Assembly (NCBI RefSeq): GCF_001746755.1
Contig: NZ_MCGG01000021.1
Location: forward strand, 1 to 64,000
DNA from: Magnetovibrio blakemorei
GTDB taxonomy: Bacteria; Pseudomonadota; Alphaproteobacteria; Rhodospirillales; Magnetovibrionaceae
DNA: 64,000 bases
Direction of reading: 5' to 3'
The position numbers were made by a program, and so were the translations under genes. Below are positions 37,474-49,100 of this stretch, in pieces (the first letter of the stretch is position 1; every line of letters begins with the position of its first letter). The notes beneath the pieces are model-generated. The model saw only the letters and a program-made list of their open reading frames with translations. It did no database searches and was not told the origin of the DNA.

Positions 37474-38403
37474 ATGCCAGACGATAAAAAGTACCGCCTT
37501 GTGACCCGCGCCGACTTCGATGGAGTCGTTGCCGGTGGCTTGATGATCGAAATGGGCCTCATCGAAGACGTAACCTTCGCTGAACCCAAAGCCATGCAAG
37601 ATGGGTTGGTGAAAATCACCTCAAACGACATCACCACCAACCTGCCCTACGTGGACGGCGTGCACCTGTGCTTCGACCACCACGTCAGCGAAACCGAGCG
37701 CGTTGGTCCGCATGAAAACCACATCATCGACCCGAACGCGCCTTCTGCTGCGCGCGTGGTTTACAATTACTTTGGTGGCAAAGACACGTTTCCGAACATC
37801 CCTGATGAACTGATGGAAGCCGTGGATCGCGCCGACAGTGCGCAGTTCACCGAAGAAGACATTTTGGCACCGGAACCCTGGACGCTGCTGAACTACATCT
37901 TGGACCCCCGCACGGGTCTGTCGCGTTTTGAAGATTTCGAAATCAGCCATGAACAGCTGATGAAAGATATGATGGTCTACGTCCGTCATCATCCGGTGGA
38001 AGAAATCCTCGACATTCCCGATGTTGAAGAACGCACGCATCTTTATCTTGAGCATGAAGAAAAATTTGAACTTCAAATGCGCAACTGCGCCAAAGTCGAC
38101 GGCAATGTCGTGGTTTTGGACCTGCGCGGCGAAGACATCATTTATGCCGGCAACCGCTTCACCGTTTACGCCATCTATCCAGAATGCAACGTTTCTATTC
38201 AGATAACCAAAACAGCGAACGGCAAAAAATCCATCCTCGCGGTTGGCAAGTCCATCCTCAATCGGACCAACACCGTTAACATTGGCTCTGTCATGCTGGA
38301 ATACGGCGGCGGCGGTCATGCCAATGCGGGTACCTGCCAAATTGAAAATGAGCGCACGGATGCCGTTTTGGCCGATTTGGTGAAACGTCTGAATGCGGGC
38401 TGA
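37474..38403 (+). CDS. DHH-family phosphoesterase (exopolyphosphatase-like)
   Basis: 309 residues. The N-terminal DHH domain has TRADFDGVVAGGLM, FDHHVSE and an Asp in DRADSAQF. The C-terminal DHHA1 domain ends with the GGGGHANAG substrate-binding motif. Members hydrolyse oligonucleotides, pAp or polyphosphate; which one applies here cannot be told. Its own promoter region lies at 37408-37473; a terminator follows. Confidence 0.88.
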   Translation: MPDDKKYRLVTRADFDGVVAGGLMIEMGLIEDVTFAEPKAMQDGLVKITSNDITTNLPYVDGVHLCFDHHVSETERVGPHENHIIDPNAPSAARVVYNYFGGKDTFPNIPDELMEAVDRADSAQFTEEDILAPEPWTLLNYILDPRTGLSRFEDFEISHEQLMKDMMVYVRHHPVEEILDIPDVEERTHLYLEHEEKFELQMRNCAKVDGNVVVLDLRGEDIIYAGNRFTVYAIYPECNVSIQITKTANGKKSILAVGKSILNRTNTVNIGSVMLEYGGGGHANAGTCQIENERTDAVLADLVKRLNAG

Positions 38404-38431
38404 GAAGCCTCACCACTGCGCAAAAAACATC

Positions 38432-38462
38432 AAAAGCGGAGCCTTAAGGCTCCGCTTTTTTT
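38432..38462 (+). terminator. Intrinsic terminator after the DHH gene
   Basis: AAAAGCGGAGCC-TTAA-GGCTCCGCTTTTTT, a near-perfect stem with T-run 29 bases after the stop at 38403. Confidence 0.92.
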
Positions 38463-38549
38463 GCCTCAAATCACAAACCCAACCTCTTGTTAAACTTGCA
38501 AGGCTATGAGAAGCTTTGGGAACAGACATAAGGGGTGTTTCATCCAGGT

Positions 38550-39005
38550 ATGAAAATCAGCGTAAAAAAAGCACAAAATGGGGTCTACGCCGTCTCTCTT
38601 GACGAGACCACACACACTTTGACCACGCAAGATGTCAAAGTGTTGCTGATGCAGGCCGTCCGAGCCCTCACCCCTGGCGCCATTTCAACCGTCCCCCCCG
38701 CTGAAGAAGCCCACGATTTGGCAGAGCGTCTCAAAACGGCAAACGATCCCGGACTGCAAAAACTGATCTTGAGTGTCGCAGACGACGATCTTTTGATCTT
38801 TCTCAAAAGCACAGAAAACGACACCCAACTGCACGCCAAAATGTTCGACAACATGAGCCAACGCAAACACAAGATGATGTCCGAAGATTTGGAATTCCGG
38901 TTTGTTGACGGTATTGACGAAGACCGCCTGGGGGATGCCGTGATCCGCTTGATCGAGGTCACCAACCAATTGCAAAGCGACGGCGTGCTCGAACTTTCTG
39001 CATAA
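38550..39005 (+). CDS. Free-standing FliG C-terminal-domain-like protein
   Basis: 151 residues from the ATG at 38550 (a GTG at 38535 is possible). The second half matches the FliG C-terminal pattern: LQKLILSVADDDLLIFLKS, then MFDNMSQRKHKMMSEDLEF with the characteristic NMSxR, then GDAVIRLIEVTNQL. The first 55 residues are unlike FliG. FliG is normally about 330 residues and the rotor partner of MotA, so this single-domain version may bind stator, rotor or another partner. It sits near cheY/cheR. The domain call rests on motif reading by eye. Confidence 0.65.
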   Translation: MKISVKKAQNGVYAVSLDETTHTLTTQDVKVLLMQAVRALTPGAISTVPPAEEAHDLAERLKTANDPGLQKLILSVADDDLLIFLKSTENDTQLHAKMFDNMSQRKHKMMSEDLEFRFVDGIDEDRLGDAVIRLIEVTNQLQSDGVLELSA

Positions 39006-39012
39006 ACGGAAA

Positions 39013-39071
39013 AAAGCCAAAGCCCCCAAAATCGACCGGAACACCGGGCCATTTTGAGGGCCTTTTGAGGC
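39013..39071. terminator. Bidirectional terminator between the FliG-C-like gene and gcrA
   Basis: AAGCCCCCAAAAT...ATTTTGAGGGCCTT forms a long stem capped by CCGG-AACA-CCGG. A T-run follows on each strand (TTTTTT on the minus strand near 39010). It separates convergent genes. Confidence 0.7.
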
Positions 39072-39140
39072 TGTACCCCAGACAAGGCGCAAAGCGCATC
39101 ATCCAAAAGCACAAGGAGAAAGACGTGTGGCCTTAAAGAC

Positions 39141-39623
39141 TTAGGCCGCTTCGGTGTCGTTGCTCACCTTTGGCGCAACAGAACCGGAAACAATACGTTT
39201 TTTGTCTTTTGAAACTTTGACATAAGCCCGGGCGCAATGGGCGTCACAGTAGGGCTTGTCGGGTACGGAAGCTTTTCCGCAAAAATGAAACTCCGGCGTG
39301 CCCGGCTCGCCTTCCGGCCAGCAACACATGGCATTGGTCAGCTCTTCCAAGCGCACCACATCGCCCGATGGCAGCGTCGCCGCCGTCGGTGAAGGCGTGG
39401 GGGCCTTCTTAACTTTCTTCGGCTGAGCCGTCGTCACAGACGTTTGACGAATGGGCGACTGGCGCTTTTTCAATCCCAAACGGTGTACTTTGCCCACCAC
39501 AGAATTCTTGGTTACGCCCAAGCGGCGGCCAATCTCACTGGTCGGCAATCCCTCTTCCCAAAGAGCGATCAAAACCTTGATGCGATCTGGCGTCCATTCA
39601 ACGGCACTGGTGGCGTCACTCAT
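39141..39623 (-). CDS. gcrA: GcrA family cell cycle regulator
   Basis: 160 residues. N-terminal helix-turn-helix WTPDRIKVLIALWEEGLPTS and GRRLGVTKNSVVGKVHRLGL; a variable Lys/Pro/Thr linker; then a C-terminal sigma-binding domain with CCWPEGEPGTPEFHFCGKAS and YCDAHCARAYV. In Caulobacter GcrA binds sigma-70 and activates promoters with CcrM-methylated GANTC. A perfect DnaA box lies about 170 bases upstream. Confidence 0.95.
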   Translation of the reverse strand: MSDATSAVEWTPDRIKVLIALWEEGLPTSEIGRRLGVTKNSVVGKVHRLGLKKRQSPIRQTSVTTAQPKKVKKAPTPSPTAATLPSGDVVRLEELTNAMCCWPEGEPGTPEFHFCGKASVPDKPYCDAHCARAYVKVSKDKKRIVSGSVAPKVSNDTEAA

Positions 39624-39793
39624 CGTCTTCTCCGCTTATCTTTGGCCCAAAACGCCCGAGTTTTGATCTCAACGGCGCAATATGAACCTAAACCCCTTGT
39701 GAATATATCCGAATATGCACGACAACTTGTATGTGCCGCTGGAGGCATAATATCAACATTTCGGAAAATTGCACCACCATAGACACAATATCT

Positions 39794-39802
39794 TGTGGAT
39801 AA
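39794..39802 (-). promoter_or_regulatory. Perfect DnaA box upstream of gcrA
   Basis: TTATCCACA on the minus strand, exact match to the DnaA consensus. It lies in the 335-base divergent region 39624-39958 between gcrA and scpA, 170 bases before the gcrA ATG. DnaA activates gcrA in Caulobacter (established), so the site fits that circuit. I saw no other recognisable element in this gap. Confidence 0.6.
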
Positions 39803-39958
39803 GTTTGTCGCCGTCCGTTGGCCATATATCGAACTTCGCAGGTGCAAAATTTTTATTCGCACTGCACCAAGGCACAGGTATACTCACACCTTCGGGGCCG
39901 TTCATGGGGGTGAATGCGGCATGGATAAACGCGTATATAGGATTTGGGGATCTGGGAT

Positions 39959-42103
<2,145 letters not shown>

Positions 42104-42122
42104 GGCTTCAAGACCTCCCACA

Positions 42123-42157
42123 CAAAAACGGCGCTTCACATCGAAGCGTCGTTTTTT
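42123..42157. terminator. Intrinsic terminator after scpA
   Basis: AAAAACGGCGCTT...AAGCGTCGTTTTTT, stem with one wobble or mismatch and T-runs on both strands. Confidence 0.8.
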
Positions 42158-42175
42158 GTTCCGCTCGCCTTCTCT

Positions 42176-42376
42176 TCACGTGGCGTACAGCAACGTTGGC
42201 GCATCAACAACGGCACAAGCAGCCAAAGCGGCTAAGGCGCCCATCAAAACGAAGATATGCTTTCGAAACTTTGACCCATCACGTCTGATCAGATGATAAA
42301 TCACCTGAACGATGAGGAGAACCGTTAAGCCAAACAAGCGAGCTGGAAAACACAGGATGCACATGTACTGGATCAT
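42176..42376 (-). CDS. Possible small membrane protein beside the phage remnant
   Basis: 66 residues: two hydrophobic stretches (LFGLTVLLIVQVIYHLI and IFVLMGALAALAACAVV) joined by a basic linker RRDGSKFRKH. It begins directly after the stop of the broken portal fragment and has no clear ribosome site. It might be a holin-like remnant or a chance frame. Ends before the scpA terminator. Confidence 0.35.
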   Translation of the reverse strand: MIQYMCILCFPARLFGLTVLLIVQVIYHLIRRDGSKFRKHIFVLMGALAALAACAVVDAPTLLYAT

Positions 42377-42505
42377 CTAAAAACAAACGGTAAGCAGCCG
42401 CCATGACCACCAGGCTTGCCAATGCGATTCCCAAGTTCGACGCCTGTCTTTGGCGCGTTGATAACTCTGGATCACAGAGAGCGGTGTCAGGTCCGCCATG
42501 GTCAT
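42377..42505 (-). pseudogene. N-terminal fragment of a phage head-tail connector/portal protein
   Basis: 42 residues. The start overlaps the previous stop as ATGA. SVIQSYQRAKDRRRTWESHW resembles the first helix of podovirus head-tail connector (portal) proteins, normally about 500 residues. After HWQ the sequence no longer fits and stops within about 12 codons, so a deletion has removed almost the whole gene. Too short for certainty. Confidence 0.55.
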
Positions 42506-42714
42506 TCTCCCAGTAAGTTTTTCTTTTTCGGCGCGCTGGCGTTCAGTTGCACCAAGCCCCGTTCAGACGTCTGAATGGTTCCGTTGCGTCCGCGACGATT
42601 GCGCTCCATCGCGTCGAGACGCTGCTGCGCCTCAGTGGCCGCCTGGGTATCCACAAACGGGGCCGGGGTCGAAATCGGTGCGGGAGCCGGAGAGCCCCCC
42701 ATTAATCCACCCAT
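42502..42714 (-). CDS. Small phage protein normally preceding the portal gene
   Basis: 70 residues from the ATG at 42714 with GGAG at seven bases. MGGLMGGSPAPAPISTPAPF, a charged middle RRGRNGTIQTSERG and the terminal NLLGE are typical of short proteins found just upstream of portal genes in tailed phages of proteobacteria; function unknown. The stop overlaps the portal fragment's ATG, as in intact phages. Confidence 0.65.
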   Translation of the reverse strand: MGGLMGGSPAPAPISTPAPFVDTQAATEAQQRLDAMERNRRGRNGTIQTSERGLVQLNASAPKKKNLLGE

Positions 42715-42750
42715 TATCGGTCTCCTTCTTTTCCTGAATTGTTCAAACAA

Positions 42751-42777
42751 AAAGCCCAGGGATTTCACCCTGGGCTG
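42751..42777 (-). terminator. Intrinsic terminator inside the phage remnant
   Basis: AGCCCAGGG-TGAAAT-CCCTGGGCT read on the minus strand, followed by TTTT. It would end the transcript of the two genes 42860-43679. Confidence 0.75.
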
Positions 42778-42859
42778 GCTCCGGACACACTGGTCCCTGT
42801 CGTTAAGAGGATTTATATCCCTTCATGATGCATAAGTCAAGGATTATTTTCCTTTTATG

Positions 42860-43285
42860 TTATTTTTTTATGTATCGATACAGTTGCCATGGCGTCAGCA
42901 CGCCCGGCGCGCGCAAACCCAGCACTCTTTTCACCGCCTCAACACAACTATAAGGTGCCCACGGCAGGGGCTTGGGATACAAAGGCCGCACGGTTTGTTC
43001 AATGACCAGGTAGCCTTGCTCCGCCAGCCATGTGCGCAAATAGACTTCGTAATCGCACGGCCACACCTCGACCTCGGTGCCGATGGACAGCGGATTGTAC
43101 ATGACCCAATAGCCGTTGCTTTGCACCAAGGCAAAACAATGACGGTATCCAGGCTTGAGCCAGCGCAACCACTTCAGGTCAGAAGCTCCACTAAACACCA
43201 CCAGCGCCCGCCGAGGCGTTTGCGCAAGACCTTGGGCATCATCCACACGAATATTATCACATTGATTTATATCAGTATAATTCAT
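42860..43285 (-). CDS. Phage-associated protein, possible permuted NlpC/P60-like Cys peptidase
   Basis: 141 residues from the ATG at 43285 (alternative 43309). It has WLKPGYRHCFALVQSNGYWV and later APYSCVEAVKRVLGLRAPGV, a His early and a Cys late, the order of circularly permuted papain-like hydrolases. Overlaps the upstream gene by 14 bases. I infer the fold from motif order only. Probably cotranscribed from the SOS-box promoter. Confidence 0.55.
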   Translation of the reverse strand: MNYTDINQCDNIRVDDAQGLAQTPRRALVVFSGASDLKWLRWLKPGYRHCFALVQSNGYWVMYNPLSIGTEVEVWPCDYEVYLRTWLAEQGYLVIEQTVRPLYPKPLPWAPYSCVEAVKRVLGLRAPGVLTPWQLYRYIKK

Positions 43286-43679
43286 GGCAAATGTGCACCC
43301 CCTGCTCATCTTCCCGACTCACGATACCTTTTTCCTTCAATGGCGTTGTCAACCTGTCCAGCGCGTCATTCCACAAAATGACGCTTCCTTCTTCACCAGA
43401 CACGCGGGAATCCGGTGGACTTTCACGCCATCCGAATTCCGCCAAAACTTTAAGATGCTGTGCACCAATGAGCCGCCGCGCCCGCAGACGCATAACCGCG
43501 CAATAGATGTCATCGGGCAAACAGGGGCGCGTATATCCGGAGTCCGTATCGCTGAAACGCACTCCTTCGCGGCGCAACCGTTCTGCGCGTACATACCAAA
43601 ACCACGCCTCGGCTGCGTCTTTGAAGGGAATCACATTTTTGACCGAAATGGGTTTGGGAATAAGACGTAATCTGGCCAA
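43272..43679 (-). CDS. Phage-remnant-linked protein of unknown function
   Basis: 135 residues, start ATG at 43679 with GGAG eight bases upstream. RLIPKPISVKNVIPFKDAAE, AEAWFWYVRAERLRREGVRF and a region of DNA-binding character (HLKVLAEFGWRESPPD). It resembles short proteins I associate with phage-derived loci in Rhodospirillales; the family is not named to my knowledge. First gene downstream of the LexA box at 43713. Confidence 0.6.
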   Translation of the reverse strand: MARLRLIPKPISVKNVIPFKDAAEAWFWYVRAERLRREGVRFSDTDSGYTRPCLPDDIYCAVMRLRARRLIGAQHLKVLAEFGWRESPPDSRVSGEEGSVILWNDALDRLTTPLKEKGIVSREDEQGVHICHELY

Positions 43680-43712
43680 TGGCTACACTCCTAAATTTAT
43701 AACCGGAAAATT

Positions 43713-43727
43713 GTTCTTGTTATGTTC
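43713..43727. promoter_or_regulatory. Alphaproteobacterial LexA (SOS) box
   Basis: GTTC-TTGTTAT-GTTC, an exact GTTC-N7-GTTC direct repeat, the LexA operator of alphaproteobacteria. It lies 34 bases before the 43679 gene and 89 bases before the S24 regulator, so it could control either or both of the divergent transcripts. Confidence 0.75.
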
Positions 43728-43815
43728 TATTTATGTGAACTTATTTTCCTATGTCAATACATTTAGTTCATTTATTCCTAATGACAGCCGGTCGCCTCAA
43801 TGAGACAATGTTCCC

Positions 43816-44445
43816 ATGCTAAATCATGGTGATGTTTGGAGAGCGGTGGATAAATTGGCGGCGGCTTATGGGCTGTCGGCATCTGGTCTTGCGCGCAAGG
43901 CCGGCCTAGACCCCACCACGTTCAACAAGTCCAAACGCGTCACCAGCGAAGGCAAGCTGCGCTGGCCGTCGACGGAAAGCATTTCCAAGATTCTCAAAGC
44001 CACCAACGCGAACTTGCAGGAATTTATCTCGTACGTTGAAAACGGCACAAACCCTGCGCCGCGCAACGTGCCGCTGATCGGCTTTGCCCAAGCGGGCAAG
44101 CAGGGCTATTTCGATGATGCGGGTTATCCCACCGGGGGCGGTTGGGATGAGATTTCGTTCCCCGGCTCCACCGACCCGCACGCCTTTGCGCTGGAAATTG
44201 CCGGCGACAGTATGGAGCCGGTCTTTCGTGACGGCGACATTGTGGTGGTCTCACCCGAAGGCGGCGTGCGCCGCGGCGACCGGGTGGTGGTCAAAACCCG
44301 CGACGGCGAAGTGATGGCGAAGGTACTCAAACGCCAATCGGCACAACGCATCGAGCTCAGCTCGTTCAACCCCGCCCACGAAGACCGCGAATTCCCCCTT
44401 TCGGACATCGAATGGATCGCGCGCATCATCTGGGCAGCCCAGTAA
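43816..44445 (+). CDS. S24/LexA-like helix-turn-helix repressor
   Basis: 209 residues. The N-terminal XRE-type domain (YGLSASGLARKAGLDPTTFN) is followed by a C-terminal S24 peptidase fold with Ser in LEIAGDSMEPVF and Lys in DGEVMAKVLKR, so self-cleavage is possible. It lacks a LexA-type winged helix. Could be a relic CI-type repressor of the neighbouring phage remnant or a conserved chromosomal regulator; similar genes occur next to lysK in other alphaproteobacteria (recalled, not checked). Confidence 0.88.
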   Translation: MLNHGDVWRAVDKLAAAYGLSASGLARKAGLDPTTFNKSKRVTSEGKLRWPSTESISKILKATNANLQEFISYVENGTNPAPRNVPLIGFAQAGKQGYFDDAGYPTGGGWDEISFPGSTDPHAFALEIAGDSMEPVFRDGDIVVVSPEGGVRRGDRVVVKTRDGEVMAKVLKRQSAQRIELSSFNPAHEDREFPLSDIEWIARIIWAAQ

Positions 44446-44491
44446 CGCGCCTTTCGTAACGCGCTTTAGGGGTTAAGGTCAGATTATAGGG

Positions 44492-46102
44492 TTAAGCCGA
44501 AAGGTCTTCGCCCGCCAGCGCCTTTTCAATCAACGCCACGGTTTCGCTGACCCCATAAAGCGCGATGAAGCTGCCCATGCGGGGGCCTTGTTCTTGGCCC
44601 AGAAGCACTTCGTAGCAAGCCTTGAACCAGTCGCGCAGATTATCAAAACCATGGGTCTTGCCGATTTCGTAGACCTCCGTTTGGATGTCTTCGGCAGACG
44701 TGTCTGCGGCCTTGGTGCCCAGCTTTGCGGCCAAATCCACCAGCGCGGCGCGTTCTTGATCGGTGGGCACGCGATAGTTTTTGTTGGGCTTCACAAAGTC
44801 CGTGTAATAGTTGATGGCATAGCCCACCAACTGATCCAAGATCGGCGAGTTTTCCGGCGTTGCGTCGGCACGGTAGCGGCTGATGTATTGCCACAGCACC
44901 GCTTTGTCGTCCGATCCGCACACGCTGGCCAAGTTCAGCAAAATGTTGAAGCCCAGACCATGCGCTTCGGGCATCGGCGGCTTGCCGCCATGGATGTGCC
45001 ACACCGGATTGTTGATTTGGTCTTTTTCTTCTTGGTCGCCAAAGCTGGCCAAGTGCGCCAGATATTCATCCACGGTTTTGGGGATGACGTCGAAAAACAA
45101 CTTCTTCGCGGTCTTGGGCTTTTGATACATGAACAGGCTCAAGCTTTCCGGGGTGGCGTAGCGCAGCCAGTCTTCCATGGACAAGCCGTTGCCCTTGGAC
45201 TTGGAAATCTTTTGCCCTTTTTCGTCCAAGAACAATTCATACGTCAGGTTCAAAGGCGGCTTGCCGCCAAGGGTGCGACAAATGCGCGTCGCCAGCTTGA
45301 CGCTGTCGATCAAATCCTTGCCCGACATTTCATAATCCACGTCCAGAGCGTCCCAACGTCCGCCCCAATCGGCTTTCCATTGCAACTTGCACAGGCCGCC
45401 CGTCACCAAGGTTTCCACCAGCTTGCCGTCTTCGCGCTTGTAAACGATGGTGCCCTCATTCGGCTTCAGTTCGACCACCGGAACCTGCAACACTTCGTTC
45501 GTTTCAGGACACACGGGCAGGAACGGCGAATAGGTCGCACGACGTTCTTCGCCCAAGGTCGGCAGCATGATTTCCATCACCTTATCGTAGTGCTGCAACA
45601 CCTTCAGCAAAGTTTTGTCCAGGTGTCCGGCTTTGTATTCTTGCGTGGCGGATTTGAATTCATACTCAAAGCCAAAGCTGTCCAAAAACGCGCGCAACCG
45701 AGCATTGTTGTGATGACCGAAGCTTTCATGGGTGCCGAAGGGATCGGGAATTTGCGTCAGCGGCTTGCCCAGATGGGGACGGATGATGTCCTTGTTGGGG
45801 ATGTTGTCGGGCACCTTGCGCAGGCCATCCATGTCGTCGGAATAGGCGAACAGGCGCGTCGGCATGCCCGTCAGCAGTTCAAACGCCCGGCGCACCATGG
45901 TGGTGCGCGCCACTTCGCCAAACGTGCCGATGTGCGGCAAGCCCGACGGACCGTATCCGGTTTCAAACAAAACATAACCTTTTTCGGGCAGTTTCCCGCC
46001 CAAATGTTTTTCCAACGCACGCGCTTCGACAAAGGGCCACGCATTTGCATGCCCTGCGAGTTCATGGGCAAGTGAGCGCTCGAGTTCAGGTTGGAAAGGC
46101 AT
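44492..46102 (-). CDS. lysK: Class I lysyl-tRNA synthetase
   Basis: 536 residues starting at MPFQPELERSLAHELAGHAN (ATG at 46102); the open frame extends upstream without homology. HIGH-type motif GPSGLPHIGTFGEV and KMSKS-type KGQKISKSKGNGL place it in class I, the archaeal-type LysRS that replaces LysS in many alphaproteobacteria. The C-terminal helical anticodon-binding region is full length. Confidence 0.96.
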   Translation of the reverse strand: MPFQPELERSLAHELAGHANAWPFVEARALEKHLGGKLPEKGYVLFETGYGPSGLPHIGTFGEVARTTMVRRAFELLTGMPTRLFAYSDDMDGLRKVPDNIPNKDIIRPHLGKPLTQIPDPFGTHESFGHHNNARLRAFLDSFGFEYEFKSATQEYKAGHLDKTLLKVLQHYDKVMEIMLPTLGEERRATYSPFLPVCPETNEVLQVPVVELKPNEGTIVYKREDGKLVETLVTGGLCKLQWKADWGGRWDALDVDYEMSGKDLIDSVKLATRICRTLGGKPPLNLTYELFLDEKGQKISKSKGNGLSMEDWLRYATPESLSLFMYQKPKTAKKLFFDVIPKTVDEYLAHLASFGDQEEKDQINNPVWHIHGGKPPMPEAHGLGFNILLNLASVCGSDDKAVLWQYISRYRADATPENSPILDQLVGYAINYYTDFVKPNKNYRVPTDQERAALVDLAAKLGTKAADTSAEDIQTEVYEIGKTHGFDNLRDWFKACYEVLLGQEQGPRMGSFIALYGVSETVALIEKALAGEDLSA

Positions 46103-46166
46103 GGTTTTCACCGCATTCAGGGTTAAAGATAAAGAGGCCGAAAGGTACGTCTCCAGGCCTTCACCG

Positions 46167-49100
46167 TCAACCACCGCATTTTGGGGAAGCGTGACAATAT
46201 TCAATCCATTTCGCGGTGAGCTTTTCCGACACCCCATTTTGCCGCAAGCGGGCATTGAGGCTGACGAAATCCACCAAATCCAACGGCTGGTCTTGGTTGA
46301 AGCAGCTGAACACGACGCTTTGCTGGCCCGTTTCCGGGTCCACATGGCGCTGCAGGCACTGGCCGCAGATTTCCTTCATCATGCATTGCATCGGTGAATT
46401 GATGGACCCCAGCCCAATGTGGCCGGGTTTGAGCCAGTCTTTCAACACCCCATGGCGAGCCTCTTTGACGGCCTTCATCATCATGTCAGATCCGATGGCG
46501 ACGATGCGGTCCGCTGCCGACAAGGCAATGGGCGTGGCGCCCAATTCGCCGGATGCATAGGCCTGCATGGCTTCAACAATGTTGCCCGTAAAGCTGAAAT
46601 CGCCTTTGCGTCCCGGCGCAAACCCCGGCGCGTGGTCGCAGCACCACACAATGGTGTCGGCGGCCTTTTCGATGTTTTCCACATGGTAGCGATCATTGAT
46701 GCCCTTGTAGGCCGCAAAATAAAGCACTTTGGAGCCTGCCCGGCGAAACGCTTGGCCAATGGAAAACAGCACCGCGTTGCCCAGTCCGCCGCCCGCCAAA
46801 ACCACCGTTTCACCGCCCGGCGTTTCGGTCGGCTGTCCGGTCGGGCCCATCAAAATCACCGGCTCATCCGTGCGCAGGTCCGCACACAGATTGCTAGACC
46901 CACCCATTTCCAACACGATCAAGGACACCAGCCCTTGCGCCTCATCGACCCATGCCCCGGTCAGGGCCAAACCTTCCATGGCCATGCGGGTGCCGCGTTT
47001 CCGGTCAGCCAAGGCCTCAAAGTTTTGCAGCCGGAAAAACTGTCCCGGCTGAAACGCCTGGGCGGCAAAGCGCGCCTTGATGATGACTTCGACGATGTTG
47101 GAGGTTAAGCGGTCCACCTTAACGACGGTGGCGATCAGGCCCCGGTCCATCTCGCCAACCAGATCCGCAAATGCCACGGTGCTGGGCGGGGCTTGATGCA
47201 AGGCCGCGTCCACAAACGGATAGCCCTGTTTGGCGCTGCCCATAGCCTTCACCACGTTTCCGGCAAAGCTGGGGTGCAGATCACCGAAGAAACTCATGGA
47301 GCGCCCGGCCGTCGCACTCATCAAAATGTTCACCCCTTCGGGCTTGCCGGATCGTTGGGGCTGAACCGCTTGTCCAGAACTGTTCACGGCCTGAAAGTAC
47401 TTGCCGTCCAACGCCGCAAAGTCCGGGTGTTCGCGACTCAACACCGTATTGGGCTGGGTGCCCGCGGCAATCAGAACCGCCCGTGCGGGCAAGCGAACGA
47501 TTTTGCCGCTGCTCAGAAGGCGACCATCTTCGCCCATCTCTTGAACCTCCAGCTTAAGAGCCGAAGCCCAGCCGTGCTCATCGACTTCAACGGCGCTGGG
47601 CGATACCAATTCGACAAAACGAATGCCTTGCTCCAACGCCTTTTCAATTTCTTCGTGGTTCAAGGTGTAGCTGGGCGCATCCACCAGGCGGCGGCGATAG
47701 GCGATGGTCGCCCCGCCCCAGGCGTTGAGCAATTTGACCAGCTCGGGGGCGCGATGTTCCGCTTTGGCTTTGGCGCGTTCATAGCGGATGGCGCGGCCAT
47801 GCTCCAAAAACACATCGGCGATTTCGCTGTCTTCCAAGGTCCACCGTTCACGCAGTTTGGTGCGCCCCAAGTGGGCTTCCAAGACGTCATAGCGGGCCAA
47901 AAACTTATCCACCTGCTCCACATAATACGCCAAGGCTTCGGTCGCCGTGTCGATGGCGGTGAGACCGCCGCCGACTATGGCGACCGGCAGACGCAGCTGC
48001 AAATTGGCCAAGCTGTCGGCCTTGGCCGCCCCGGTCAGTTGCAAGGCCATCAAAAAATCGGACGCCTGGCGCACGCCCCGCGCCAAATTGTTGGGGATGT
48101 CCAAAACCGTCGGTTTACCCGCCCCCATGCATAACGCGATGTGGTCGAAACCCATCTCAAAGGCTTGGTCCTTGGTGATCTGCGCGCCAAAGCGCACTCC
48201 ACCGTACATGCGAAACCGGGCTCGACGTTCCACCAGCAGGCGGGTGATTTTCAAAAAGTTTTTGTCCCACCGCACCGTAATGCCGTATTCGGCCACGCCG
48301 CCAAAACCGGCCATGATCCGGTCGTCCAGGTCTTCGCGAATGTCGTTTATGTCGAACACCGGGTCGAACGCGGTGCGTTCGCCCAAGGGCGAAATGCCGC
48401 TTAAACTTGAGTCCAAGGGTTCAATTTTCGCCCCATCAATGGCCACCACACTATGGCCTTCGTTCATCAACTGATGACTGAGCGCCGCCCCAGCCGGACC
48501 CAACCCCACCACCAACACGGCGTAGCCGCTGCCCGTTTTTGGCAGCGGGCGGTGAATGTTCAAGGGATTCCAGCGCGTCAGCAGACTGTAGATTTCAAAC
48601 CCCCAGGGCAGTTCCAAAACGTCTTTCAGGGCGCGGGTTTCGACCTGGGGAATGTTCACCGGATCTTGCTTTTGATAGATGCACGCTTTCATGCAGTCGT
48701 TGCATATGCGGTGTCCGGTGCTGGCGCACAAGGGATTGTCCACGGTGATCAACGCCAGCGCAGCAACCGCGTGCCCATTGATTTTGGCCGCGTGCATTTC
48801 GGAAATTTTTTCATCCAGCGGACAGCCCGCAATTTCGACGTCCAACGCATTGTGGGCAAAACCGCCGGTCTTTTTGTCCTTCATCCCCCGTCGGCAACTG
48901 TCCTTGCCCCGGTCATGGCACAGCACGCAGTAGTGGGCTTCATCCAGTGCCCCCACCAAATCGCAACCTGGATCTGTGAGTTTAAAGCCATCCCGATGCA
49001 CATGGCGTTGAGGGGCGAATTCCGCAGCCGTAAGGCCCGCGACCTCAACCGTGTCGGTGTGGACCAAATGGCCATAATCCAGCTTGGACGGTTGACGAAA

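Noticed and set aside
43816-44445. LexA itself
   Set aside because: The N-terminal domain is XRE-like rather than the LexA winged helix, so it is only called an S24-type regulator.
44588-46075. 495-residue + strand frame opposite lysK
   Set aside because: Antisense shadow of a highly conserved gene, caused by high GC at third positions.
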